A stretch of 64,000 nt of DNA. Origin: Anthoceros angustus (taxonomy: Eukaryota; Streptophyta; Anthocerotopsida; Anthocerotales; Anthocerotaceae). The translations under genes and the position numbers were made by a program. The notes below the pieces were generated by a model that searched no databases, was not told where the DNA came from, and saw only the letters and a program-made list of their open reading frames with translations. Numbering within the stretch: position 1 is the first letter of the stretch; every line of letters begins with the position of its first letter. Shown here one piece after another: positions 47,367 to 59,738 of this stretch. The DNA lies in NCBI GenBank assembly GCA_010909165.1, contig MU008183.1:186001-250000 (forward strand), given 5' to 3'.

Positions 47367-47570
47367 CTTCGAAGAGGTCTTTTGGTTGTGCTTGGATCTT
47401 TTGGATGTCTTCCTCCATCTTGAGCTTTCTCGAAGATACCTTCCAGACGGCAGAGTCCCATCTGGCACTGGCGCTAGCGTCAGTCGAGTTGTCGAGTCGG
47501 CAGAGTTCAAGTTGGCACTAGCGATGGCGTCATGCGAGTTGTCCTAGGCAGAATTCGAGCTGGCACTGGC
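47367..47570. repeat. 204 bp direct repeat, right copy
   Basis: Partner of 45165-45368. Sequence to its right (gctgacatcatcc) continues what was presumably the unduplicated locus. Confidence 0.85.
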
Positions 47571-47649
47571 GCTGACATCATCCGAGTTATCGTCATGCTG
47601 TTGCTGCTCATTTCCTGGACGGGGGTAAGCGGCCTACGTATTTACGCGT

Positions 47650-47830
47650 ACGCACTTGAACAAGAGAGCAAAAATAGCCGGCATAGCTCAACATATGCAC
47701 TTGAACAAGATAGCGAAAATGGCCGGTAGAGCTCAGTTTATGAACATGAACAAGAGAGCGAAATGGTTTCCATAGGCTAGTTTGCACACTTGAACGAAAG
47801 AGCGAAAATGTCCGCCATAGCTAACATGCA
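47650..47830. repeat. Minisatellite, about 44 bp unit, four copies
   Basis: Each copy has cacttgaacaagagagcgaaaat or a variant plus gccgg-atagct (about 47656, 47698, 47742 and 47785). Non-coding. Confidence 0.7.
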
Positions 47831-48608
47831 AGAGTAGCAGGAAAGCACCGGAGGGAGGAGCGGGAAAAAGAAGATGGCAGCGGAAAGCCTTATTGTGCCT
47901 AACCTCGACAGCCTTAGGGCAGCGGCTAGCGAGAGGGCATCACCATGTCCCGCTCCATCGCCATGGAGGCTGCCGATGATGCAAGCAGCCGCTGGCTGAG
48001 GGTAAGGCGCGGGCCGAGCACAACTCTGTACACGCCTTTGCCTCCTTCACATGAATCCTACACCTTCACTCTCATTCAGGGGCGCGGGACGCCACATCAC
48101 CCACGAGCCAACTACGTACCGTGTAGGCCACCAAGGTTCGGCTATAATCGATTGTATTTTAAAATACCAAAAACCATAAATATTATATTTACTTTTTGCC
48201 AAAATGCGGAAATATTTCGAATGCTGATTGGGCTATGACGCGCAATGTGGGAACGCGGATGTATGCCTTTTGTGAAGAAAGTTGCCCACCCGTATGGCCG
48301 GCAAATGTGTCATATACATACGGCGCCGTATACAATCACCGACAAGTGTACCTCGGACTGTGATTGCGGGCCGGGGGCCCACCACCCAATTTTACTGCTC
48401 GTAATTGGTCACGTAGGTAATTTAAAGGCCCTCTTTGGCCGGAAGCGATGAACCTGAATGGCCCTCATGTTGATGAGCTTCAGAGCACTTTCCTTGACCG
48501 CTAAAAAAACAAAAGCGCTTTCCTCTGTGGATCCAAACAATTGGTGGCTACGAGCCACTTGGGCAACTTGCATGCCCTCGGTCTCAAACAACCTAGGTTA
48601 TTCGTGGT
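47831..48608. promoter_or_regulatory. Upstream region of polyubiquitin
   Basis: Non-coding. It includes a perfect 14 bp palindrome atacggcgccgtat (48318-48331) and should hold the upstream elements of the ubiquitin promoter. No gene seen. Confidence 0.45.
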
Positions 48609-48616
48609 CTATATAT
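48609..48616 (+). promoter_or_regulatory. TATA box of polyubiquitin
   Basis: ctatatat, about 520 bp upstream of the start codon and 160 bp upstream of the leader-intron donor; it predicts transcription starting near 48640. Confidence 0.6.
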
Positions 48617-48768
48617 CGGGCCAAGACCACGTCCGTTCCATTCGCTTCCTCTTCCCTCTGCGGGTTGTGTGGTGTGGTGTGGTGCGGTGTCGTTGGGCTG
48701 GTGCGGTGTTCTCGTGGCGCTGCGGGCTTTGTGGTGGCGGAGGGCTCCGAGTTGTTGTCCGCTGTTCG

Positions 48769-50959
<2,191 letters not shown>

Positions 50960-51960
50960 TTTCCGGAGGGCTGTCCTGCAAGAACGGATGTGTGCTCGAT
51001 TGGGCCAGTGATCCCCAGCGAGCGTTCCATGCCGTCGAACCGATCGTGAGACGGGCTGTATTTGTATTGTGCCCGTGATTGAGAACAGTACGCGAATAAT
51101 CCCGAGCCACGTCGGAGTATTTCGTGCAGAAAGAGTGGCCTGCCAGTGTGAAAATGTTTTCTTTGCCTTGTAAATTTGATGATGTCCAAGCCAGTGATGC
51201 AAATTATTCGACAAAACCTTGCACTTACGCTGGCTGCACTCCATGTTTTCGTGGGGAGAAGTCGGTGTCACATTCCTGGCTCCTGCTTAAGCACAGCCAC
51301 CAACATGGGTGAAGTTTGGGCAAACAAGAAAAAGCGGTGGGTATACGAGAAAAATCGAAGGGCAACCAAGAGACAAACGAAAGAGAACGGTGGAGTTTTG
51401 GGCGATTTTCTGTCCAGCGAAGGCGGGTAGGAAGTAAACTACCTAGTGTCCACAGTCACGTTTTAGAGACTTTGCACAAAAAAAAGACAAAGCTGATACG
51501 GATGGAGTTGTTGGATTCCGGTAACCCAATCTCAGCCCGTCCTAGCCTAAGATCAGTAACAATAGCAAGGCCAGACAGAATCCTTCGGGTTGCACCCTCA
51601 CACTCCACCACAGACGACTCTTTGCCCAGAAAAAGGTGATCCGGATCTGCAGAACACCATTCACCAGTCCTGACTCCTGCCTACGGAGCGATGGTCATAC
51701 ATGTCCCAAGTACCAGACGGAGGCCATGCGTGGTCCAGCTGCTTGCAGCTACCACCAGTTTATGTCATCAACATCTGCAATCGACGCATTACAGGCCTGT
51801 AGCATGCTGAGATATTTGGCGTTGCCACTGTTGGTCATCATGGCCTGCATAGTTCTCACCAATGAAAACTTGCACAGTACAGGAACGTGATACTAAGAAC
51901 TATTTCTGATATCATTTACCCATGACGAGTACTCCATTGTCCCCTCCTACCATGCGTACA
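50960..51960. other. Convergent interval between polyubiquitin and VIP3
   Basis: Holds both 3' UTRs. No gene supported. Its sequence is the source of the shortened copy at 45881-46609. Confidence 0.5.
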
Positions 51961-53027
51961 TCATGTGTAATCATACAGAGAAATGCTCTTATCCTCAGAG
52001 ACGCTGGCAAGCCTACCAGCCCTCACACCCTCTCCTCCAGGCGGCCTGAATGCCACAGACCACACTTGGTCCGTGTGATCAGTCATGGTCTGCACAGAGG
52101 CTCGCATTTTCAAGTCCCATAGCCTCACAGTCTTGTCGCTGGAGCCCGACGCAAGAGCGGCCCCATCCGGGCTCACATCCACGGACAGGACGAAACTCGC
52201 ATGACCTGACATAGCACCGATAATCTTCCGGCTCTCTGCATCGTACATATGGATGTGCTTGTCATCACACGCTGTAAACAAAACCCTATTATCGACCGGC
52301 GAGAAGGCCAGGGATCTCACAGGCATGGTATGCCCGTCCAGCTCGTGCAGCAACTTCCCCCGAGCAACGTCGAAAACCGCCACCGTGCCATCCATGGTGC
52401 TGCAAGCAAGCCGCCTTCCGTCCGCACTCCATGCAGTAGCCAGCACAAACTTGCCCCCACTTTTCTCAACCGCCTTCACGTCCGCTGTGTCTCCCCTTGG
52501 CACAGCCAGAGCCTTCTCCATCTTCCAAGAATTGGTGCTCCACAGCTTCACCGATGCACTCCCTCCTCCAGCCACAGCAAGAAAATTCCCCTACCGCCCA
52601 CAAAACAAATCGTCCTCTCAGCACAAACCCACAAAACATATCTACACAGGCTGGCCCAGGCCGGCCCAGCCCAGCCTCCCACGCATACCTTGGGGTCGAA
52701 CTGCATCAGCCAAGCCTCCGACGGCGATGACTCCAGCGTCGTCACCGTCGCATTGGTGTCCACTTCGAAGATCCGCACGAAGCTGTCTATGGACGTGGAC
52801 GCCACAATGGTGCCCGCGGGATGAGCCGCCACAGCTACCACCCCGAGAGCATGGCCCGTGTTGGTCCGCTCCAGCTCCAGCTCGTCCCCCCTCCATATCT
52901 TCACGCTCTCATCCACAGAACCCGTCACCAGCAAAGCCTGTCGCGACGAGGTGGCCGGCGCCCAGGCTGCAGCCCAGATGGAATCGTTGTGGGCATTAGC
53001 CAGATTCTTCAAGCTCAGCAACTTCAT
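51961..53027 (-). CDS. VIP3: WD40 protein VIP3/SKI8 (Paf1 complex and SKI complex subunit)
   Basis: Two exons, 53027-52689 and 52590-51961, with a GT-AG intron (phase 0), give 322 residues, close to Arabidopsis VIP3 (321). Seven WD repeats are visible. Landmarks: NAHNDSIWAAAWAPATSS, GHALGVVAVAAHPAG, DSFVRIFEVDTNA, exon 2 GNFLAVAGGGSASVKLW, HELDGHTMPVRSLAFSPVD, ASGSSDKTVRLWDLKMRASV and the C-terminal GRLASVSEDKSISLYDYT. In plants the protein serves the Paf1 complex (H3K4 methylation, flowering genes) and the cytoplasmic SKI complex that feeds the exosome. It converges with polyubiquitin. The frame is clean, unlike its copy at 46.6-47.4 kb. Confidence 0.94.
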
Positions 53028-53408
53028 TGCGGCCTGTCTATCAGATGTCTGAAGGAATTCCCAACTGCTACAAAACCTGAGTTAATGCAGAGCAAGCCAC
53101 GATAAAAGAAATGGACCTTTATGTAATGGAAAGAGAGCAAGCAAAAGAGACCTGAGAAAAGTGCTACCATCTACGTACCTAGGCTTGGGTTCTCAGCTTG
53201 TCTCCTCCCAATTTCCTTCCACAAGTTCCAACAAGCTCACACTCTTATCTTTCACAGCCTCTAGGTTCCTTTGACCTTCCAGTGAACAAACACAAATATA
53301 GATCTCGACGAAAGGTTTTTACATACAGGAGAGCACTAGAACAAGGTTGTAGTCGAGAGGTACTCTAAGACAAAGCCATACGAGTATAGCACGGATTCTA
53401 GTATACTA
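53028..53408. other. Intergenic: VIP3 upstream region and PPR 3' flank
   Basis: Non-coding. It should hold the VIP3 promoter and the 3' UTR of the PPR gene; no clear TATA box. Confidence 0.45.
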
Positions 53409-56400
53409 CTATATATCTATAGCACAAACCTTAGGATAGTACTTGATTGTATCACCAACTGAAAATATATGAACTAGTCCAGTCATGTCTGTCCACAAGC
53501 TCTGACCTCGCTGCTTCCACGCCCCAAATTGTCTCCTCCTCTCCTGCATTTCATGCGCCTGCTCCCACATCTGGACACCAGAGAAAATGTTGGACATCAA
53601 CACATATGCTGCGGCATTCTTCTTGTCCAGCCTCACTGCCTCGTGGAAAGCAAGGCGTCCCAGCTCCACATTACACCATTTTCGACAAGCACCCAGTAGA
53701 GAGTGCCACACCGCAGCGTCGGGCACTACAGGCATTGTCCAGACTAAGGATGCTGCCTCATCCAACTGGCCTGCACGGCCAAGAAGATCCACCATGCATG
53801 TGTAATGCTGTGTGCTGGGATCAATGCCGTAGTGTCTGCTCATAGCATTGAAGTACCCTCGCCCCTCGTCCACGAGCCCAACATGACTGCATACTGCTAA
53901 CACACTGAGGAATGTGATGGCAGATGCATGTAAGCCAACCTGTCCCATTTTGTGAAACAAGGTAAACACCACTTCGCTGTCTCCCTGACGAGTGTAGCCT
54001 GCCATCAGTGCATTCCAGGCGACGTCATCTCTGTCAGGCAAACCATCAAAAACCTCCTGCGCATCGACCATGCTTCCACACTTTCCGTACATGTTTATCA
54101 AACTGTGGGCTACAAGCACATCGGCTTGAAGCCCTTGTTCCTTAACCTGTGCATGAAGGTGCCTTCCCAGCTGTAAAGCAGCCACATTTGCACATGCCTG
54201 CAACAGGCACACGAATGTCACAGAATTGGGTGCGACGATGCCCTCTTCTTGCATACTCTTGTACAGACCGATAGCTTCCTCCCCCATGCCCTGCTGAGAA
54301 TACCCTGCTATCAAGGCACTCCATGTCACCACGTTCTTTTGACCAAGTCTGTCAAATACTTGCCGAGCATCCTCTAGGCTGCCGCACTTTGCATACATGT
54401 TCACCAAAGTGCTAGCTACAAACACATCAGCTTCAAGCCCTTGCTCTCTGATCTGTGCATGAAGCTGCTTTCCTTTACCCAGAGCAGGGGCTCCCACACT
54501 TGCACATGCCTGCAGCAGGGACAGTAGTGTCACAGAATCAGGTACAACGATTCCCTCAAGCTGCATAGCAGTGTGAAGATGAAGCGCTTCCTGACCCATG
54601 CCCTGTTGGGAATATCCTGCCATCATGGCATTCCACGTCCCCGCATTCTTTTGGCCGAGGCTGTCAAAGACGCCCTGAGCAGCCTCTAGGCTGCCGCACT
54701 TTGAATACATGTTTACCAAACTGTTCGCTACAAGTGAATCGCACTGAAGCCCTCGTTCAATAATCTGTGCATGAAGCTGCGCCCCCTTCTCCAAAGCCAG
54801 GTCTCCCACACTTGAACACGCCTGCAGGAGGCACACAAACGTCACAGAATCGGGATGAGCAATGCCTTCTTGTTGCATAGCAGTGTGAAGATGAAGGGCT
54901 TCCAGGCCCATGCCCAGCTGGGAATATGCTGCCATCATGGCATTCCAAGTTACTACGTTTTTCTGACTGATTCCATCAAACACGCTCTGAGCATCTTCTA
55001 CGCTGCCACACTTGGCATACATGTTTATTAAACTGTTGGCCACAAACACATCAGCGTGAAGCCCTCTTTCTCCAATCTCTGCATGAAACTGCTTCCCCTG
55101 CTCCAAAGCCGGAGTACCCACACTTGCACATGCCTGCAGGAGGCACACAAATGTCACGGAATCTGGTGCAACTATGTCTTCTTCTTGCATGCGCCTGTAC
55201 AGGCAAAGGGCTTCTCGCCCCATTCCACGCTGGGCGTATCCTGCTATCATGGCATTCCACATCGCTGCAGTTTTCCAACCAATGGCGTCAAACACACTCT
55301 GAGCATCCACTAGGCTGCCACATTTTGCATACATGTTGACCAAACTGCTGACTACGAACACATCAGCTTGAAGTCTGTATTCTCTGATTTGTGCATGCAG
55401 CTGTTTCCCTTTCTCCAAAGCCTGGGTGCCCAGAGTTGCACATGCCTGCAGGAGGCACACAAATGTCACAGAATCCGGAGTAGCCATTCCTTCTTCTTCC
55501 ATAGCACTGTGAACCTGAAGTGCTTCATGACCCATATCCTGCTGGGAATATCCTGCTATCATGGCATTCCAGGTCACCAAATGTTTTAGACCAAGTTCGT
55601 CAAACACAGCCCGAGCATCCACTAGGCTGCCACACTTTGCATACATGCTTATCAAACTGCTGGCTACATGCACATCCGCTTGCAGCCCTCTTTCTCCAAT
55701 CTCTGCATGAAACTGCTTCCCCTGCTCCAAAGCCGGAGTACCCACACTTGCACATGCCTGCAGGAGGCACACAAATGTCACGGAATCTGGTGCAACTATG
55801 TCTTCTTCTTGCATGCGCCTGTACAGGCAAAGGGCTTCTCGCCCCATTCCACGCTGGGCGTATCCTGCTATCATGGCATTCCACATCGCTGCAGTTTTCC
55901 AACCAATGGCGTCAAACACACTCTGAGCATCCACTAGGCTGCCACATTTTGCATACATGTTGACCAAACTGCTGACTACGAACACATCAGCTTGAAGTCT
56001 GTATTCTCTGATTTGTGCATGCAGCTGTTTCCCTTTCTCCAAAGCCTGGGTGCCCAGAGTTGCACATGCCTGCAGGAGGCACACAAATGTCACAGAATCC
56101 GGAGTAGCCATTCCTTCTTCTTCCATAGCACTGTGAACCTGAAGTGCTTCATGACCCATATCCTGCTGGGAATATCCTGCTATCATGGCATTCCAGGTCA
56201 CCAAATGTTTTAGACCAAGTTCGTCAAACACAGCCCGAGCATCCACTAGGCTGCCACACTTTGCATACATGCTTATCAAACTGCTGGCTACATGCACATC
56301 CGCTTGCACTCCTCGTTCTCTAGTTTGCGCATGAAGCTGCTTCCCCTTCTCTAGACCTGCGACGCCCAAACTTGCACATGCCTGGAGGAGGCATGTAAAC

Positions 56401-57398
56401 GTCACAGGATTGGGTGCAACAATGCCTTCTTCTTGCATGGCCCGGTACAGATGGAGGGCCTCCTGCCCGTTGCCCTGGTGTGAATACCCTGCTATCATTG
56501 CATTCCATGTCACCACATTTTTGTCACTAAGTCTGTCAAACACTTTTCGAGCGTCTCCCAAGCTGCCACACTTGGCATACATGTCCACCAAGCAACTGCA
56601 GATAAACAAGTCAGGCTCAACCCCACTGACTAGCACATCCGTATGCACCTGCTGCCCAGTTTTTAAGTCTGCTCCCCTTGCACAAGCCTGAAGGGCTGCT
56701 ACAAAAACATGGCCATCTGGCGTCACACTTGACCTTCGCATCTGGTGATACAGATGTACGGCCTGCTTATCTTGTCCATGTTCAACATGTGCAGAGATTA
56801 TGGAGGACCACATAAAGGCATCCGGTTTGTCCACCACTGAAAACACATCCATCGCTTCTTGCAACCTGCCATGAGAAGCATACATCCGCAGGATGTGGTT
56901 GCACAGGAACGTATCCAACTCATACCCGTTTTTCGCAGCGAGAGCATGTACAAGGCGACCCAGCACCACATCCCTCTCAAGCATACAATTTTTCAGGACT
57001 GTATACAAAAGATATCGAGAAACTCGACAGCCTGACTGTACCAGAACTCCCAGAGCCTCAACAGCCTCCAAAAGCTGCCCCTGCCCGCAAAGTCGGATTA
57101 CAGTTTCAGCAGTCACGCCCCTTTCGTCTCCTGCAGAACTATGAGGGTCACCATTATTGGCCAGGGTCCAGTTGGATCTACAACCCATCCGCCTGTCCGC
57201 AGCAGCCAGCCGTCCATCCACCCAAGCTGGCTTGTCCAGATTGTTTAACCATACGATTTCCTCGAAATCACGCTGCCAGCTCTTGCGACAGTGCCTGTTA
57301 TCCCACAGCCACAGGCGATCACCCACAGCCAGACATTCTTTTAAATGGGAAGAGTTCGTGGCAAGGGGCCGCCCCTGGAGGCTTGATCCATGGCACAC
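53409..57398 (-). CDS. Very long PLS-class PPR protein with E/E+ domain, 1329 codons
   Basis: One open frame with roughly 30 PPR motifs in P-L-S order (for example ASSLISMYAKCGSLVDARAVF, LVTWNAMIAGYSQQDMGHEAL, PDSVTFVCLLQACATLG). It ends in the E and E+ motifs (HYTCMVDLLGRAGQLDEA, AAAYVLMSNIFSG, then SLWTDMTGLVHIFSVGD) and stops without a DYW domain, so any editing would need a DYW partner. Such proteins act on mitochondrial or plastid RNA. The start at 57398 is probably artificial: coding similarity continues upstream, and the second 5' copy (57533-58414) supplies about 95 further residues. A 624 bp internal duplication adds 208 residues. The N-terminal WLNNLDKPAWVD motif is shared with the PPR gene at 1-1572. 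Confidence 0.88.
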   Translation of the reverse strand: MCHGSSLQGRPLATNSSHLKECLAVGDRLWLWDNRHCRKSWQRDFEEIVWLNNLDKPAWVDGRLAAADRRMGCRSNWTLANNGDPHSSAGDERGVTAETVIRLCGQGQLLEAVEALGVLVQSGCRVSRYLLYTVLKNCMLERDVVLGRLVHALAAKNGYELDTFLCNHILRMYASHGRLQEAMDVFSVVDKPDAFMWSSIISAHVEHGQDKQAVHLYHQMRRSSVTPDGHVFVAALQACARGADLKTGQQVHTDVLVSGVEPDLFICSCLVDMYAKCGSLGDARKVFDRLSDKNVVTWNAMIAGYSHQGNGQEALHLYRAMQEEGIVAPNPVTFTCLLQACASLGVAGLEKGKQLHAQTRERGVQADVHVASSLISMYAKCGSLVDARAVFDELGLKHLVTWNAMIAGYSQQDMGHEALQVHSAMEEEGMATPDSVTFVCLLQACATLGTQALEKGKQLHAQIREYRLQADVFVVSSLVNMYAKCGSLVDAQSVFDAIGWKTAAMWNAMIAGYAQRGMGREALCLYRRMQEEDIVAPDSVTFVCLLQACASVGTPALEQGKQFHAEIGERGLQADVHVASSLISMYAKCGSLVDARAVFDELGLKHLVTWNAMIAGYSQQDMGHEALQVHSAMEEEGMATPDSVTFVCLLQACATLGTQALEKGKQLHAQIREYRLQADVFVVSSLVNMYAKCGSLVDAQSVFDAIGWKTAAMWNAMIAGYAQRGMGREALCLYRRMQEEDIVAPDSVTFVCLLQACASVGTPALEQGKQFHAEIGERGLHADVFVANSLINMYAKCGSVEDAQSVFDGISQKNVVTWNAMMAAYSQLGMGLEALHLHTAMQQEGIAHPDSVTFVCLLQACSSVGDLALEKGAQLHAQIIERGLQCDSLVANSLVNMYSKCGSLEAAQGVFDSLGQKNAGTWNAMMAGYSQQGMGQEALHLHTAMQLEGIVVPDSVTLLSLLQACASVGAPALGKGKQLHAQIREQGLEADVFVASTLVNMYAKCGSLEDARQVFDRLGQKNVVTWSALIAGYSQQGMGEEAIGLYKSMQEEGIVAPNSVTFVCLLQACANVAALQLGRHLHAQVKEQGLQADVLVAHSLINMYGKCGSMVDAQEVFDGLPDRDDVAWNALMAGYTRQGDSEVVFTLFHKMGQVGLHASAITFLSVLAVCSHVGLVDEGRGYFNAMSRHYGIDPSTQHYTCMVDLLGRAGQLDEAASLVWTMPVVPDAAVWHSLLGACRKWCNVELGRLAFHEAVRLDKKNAAAYVLMSNIFSGVQMWEQAHEMQERRRQFGAWKQRGQSLWTDMTGLVHIFSVGDTIKYYPKVCAIDI
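55061..56308 (-). repeat. Internal 624 bp tandem duplication in the PPR gene
   Basis: 55061-55684 and 55685-56308 appear identical. The unit is 208 codons, exactly two P-L-S triplets, so the frame and PPR register are preserved. Confidence 0.9.
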
Positions 57399-58407
57399 CT
57401 CCCCTCAATTTGCCTTTGTCAGGTCCGGAAAAGCCGCAGAACCCGAGCCACAAGGCTTCTTGTCTCGATGGGTATGAAGCCCAACAAGTCGGACGGCCAT
57501 GATGAGAGGAAGCAGATGGCAATCCGATGGAGTCACGCCCAGACCCAAAACCCAGCTCCAGTGCGCCAGCTGGGCTGGTTGCGCAATCGACAGTCTCCGC
57601 ATCCCCATTGCAAACGCAGAATTGCCAGCTTCTGCAACCTGCCATGAGAAGCATACATCCGCAGGATGTGGTTGCACAGGAACGTATCCAACTCATACCC
57701 GTTTTTCGCAGCGAGAGCATGTACAAGGCGACCCAGCACCACATCCCTCTCAAGCATACAATTTTTCAGGACTGTATACAAAAGATATCGAGAAACTCGA
57801 CAGCCTGACTGTACCAGAACTCCCAGAGCCTCAACAGCCTCCAAAAGCTGCCCCTGCCCGCAAAGTCGGATTACAGTTTCAGCAGTCACGCCCCTTTCGT
57901 CTCCTGCAGAACTATGAGGGTCACCATTATTGGCCAGGGTCCAGTTGGATCTACAACCCATCCGCCTGTCCGCAGCAGCCAGCCGTCCATCCACCCAAGC
58001 TGGCTTGTCCAGATTGTTTAACCATACGATTTCCTCGAAATCACGCTGCCAGCTCTTGCGACAGTGCCTGTTATCCCACAGCCACAGGCGATCACCCACA
58101 GCCAGACATTCTTTTAAATGGGAAGAGTTCGTGGCAAGGGGGCCGCCCCTGGAGGCTTGATCCATGGCACACCTCCCCCTCCAATTTGCCTTTGTCAGGT
58201 CCGGAAAAGCCGCAGAACCCGAGCCACAAGGCTTCTTGTCTCGATGGGTATGAAGCCCAACAAGTCGGACGGCCATGATGAGAGGAAGCAGATGGCAATC
58301 CGATGGAGTCACGCCCAGACCCAAAACCCAGCTCCAGTGCGCCAGCTGGGCTGGTTGCGCAATCGACAGTCTCCGCATCCCCCATTGCAAACGCAGAATT
58401 GCCAGCT
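56861..58407 (-). repeat. Tandem duplication of the PPR 5' end, about 775 bp unit
   Basis: 56861-57633 and 57634-58407 are nearly identical. Differences are mostly single-base losses in the left copy (ggggcc for gggggcc near 57366; cctcaa for cctccaa near 57406; atcccc for atccccc near 57602). The right copy keeps an open frame through the region, the left does not. Confidence 0.88.
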
Positions 58408-58414
58408 TCCGCAC
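57533..58414 (-). pseudogene. Duplicated PPR N-terminal exon, open for 293 codons
   Basis: Starts MRKLAILRLQWG and continues through ECLAVGDRLWLWDNRHC and WLNNLDKPAWVD to [15 protein letters not shown], then runs into the start of the left copy (KLAILRLQWGCGD) and terminates. Its first 250 residues probably show the true N-terminus of the PPR gene at 53409-57398. Whether this is a real extra copy or an assembly duplicate is open. Confidence 0.6.
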
Positions 58415-59275
58415 ACTCTTTCAGCACCAAGTTTCAATCAAGTAGACGAGGCATCCCGCACTGCCCTGTTCGAATAGCTAGAATAGAACCCATGCTTCTG
58501 CTGTTCTCAACATCACGATGTTTCGCTTGAGCACGAAGGTTGACAAGAACATGTCAACACATCCAACGCTGCTCATATAGTAACTTTGGCATATTATTAT
58601 AAAGAAGAACAAAAGAATATGTTTTAGTCCACTTTGGGACGGAATTTTCTGTCATGAACTTGTACTTAACAACTTATACCATGGTGTGCCCAAGCTACTT
58701 GCGGCCGAGCATTCACTTCCTTTAGGCACCCTATCTAAGTACTCATCTAAGTACAGGATGCTTAATAACGGCGTTCTTATAAATGTGTGTCCACCTAAGC
58801 TATTTGGACACACATTAAAAATATAGTCTACATGTTGTAGTTTGAACAAAATCTGGTAGAGATACATATGAGCTTCTATCACTAGTCCAAACACAATTGG
58901 GAAGGAATATATAGTGGGTTTGTCCTTTTTGGCTGGGGTTTGTCATGCTCCTTTGCACTTGTGTATAATGTAATTTGTGGTCTACTATATAATATAGACC
59001 TTATGGTGCAAGACCACCATGTCCCTTCCATTTGCCTCCTCTTCTCACTAGGTGTTGTGAGACCTATGTGGTGTTGTTGGTACTATGGGCTTTGTTATAA
59101 TTGCTGTCGAGTGAGACTTCACCTTTTCATTTGGTTTGAAATGGCATATGGCGTTCTTGAGGGTGATATACAGAGTTGAGGGTGATATACACAATAACAT
59201 ATAGTCTCGTCTAATGCTTACTTGTAGACTAGTCTTGTATTCGTCACATGTGAATATAGTTAGAGTAGATAAACA
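58415..59275. other. Intergenic, AT-rich
   Basis: No gene. A short exact duplication (gagggtgatatacag) lies at 59159-59187. It should include the PPR promoter region. Confidence 0.45.
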
Positions 59276-59545
59276 GTCAAACACACTCTGAATATTTACT
59301 AAGCTGTCACATTTTGTATGCTATTTAATAAACTTATGGCTACATATACATGAACTTAAAGTCTGTATCTTTCTTATTTAGTGGGTGCAGTTGCTTCCCT
59401 TCTCCAAACCTTGGGTGCCCACTGTTGCACATGCTTGCCTGCAGGGATGTTGTGCCAAAAAGTGTAGGGATGATGTACCAATAAGTCATGGTGTCCTCAT
59501 AGATTGTCTGGCCATCAAAGTTCCTCTATAGCATGTGAAGGCCCA
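59276..59545 (-). pseudogene. Decayed PPR fragment
   Basis: 59276-59455 matches the PPR gene around 55283-55455 in the same orientation (for example acacactctgaatatttac against cacactctgagcatccac; tgggtgcccactgttgcacatgc against tgggtgcccagagttgcacatgc). Weaker traces run to about 59545. Many substitutions and indels; clearly older than the other copies here. Confidence 0.65.
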
Positions 59546-59738
59546 TCATCGGCACTTTGTCCCTCCATATTTGATACCATACAAATATGTATGAGTGTAT
59601 TGAGGGAGTAACGAGAGAGAAGGAAATGTCCAAATGTCCATCTGCATAGGATAACCAAGGACATGCTTAAGTAGTCGAAGCGCAGATGGAAACATGTAGC
59701 AATACTATGTCCATTTGGCTTGCTGTCGGCTCTTAGCG

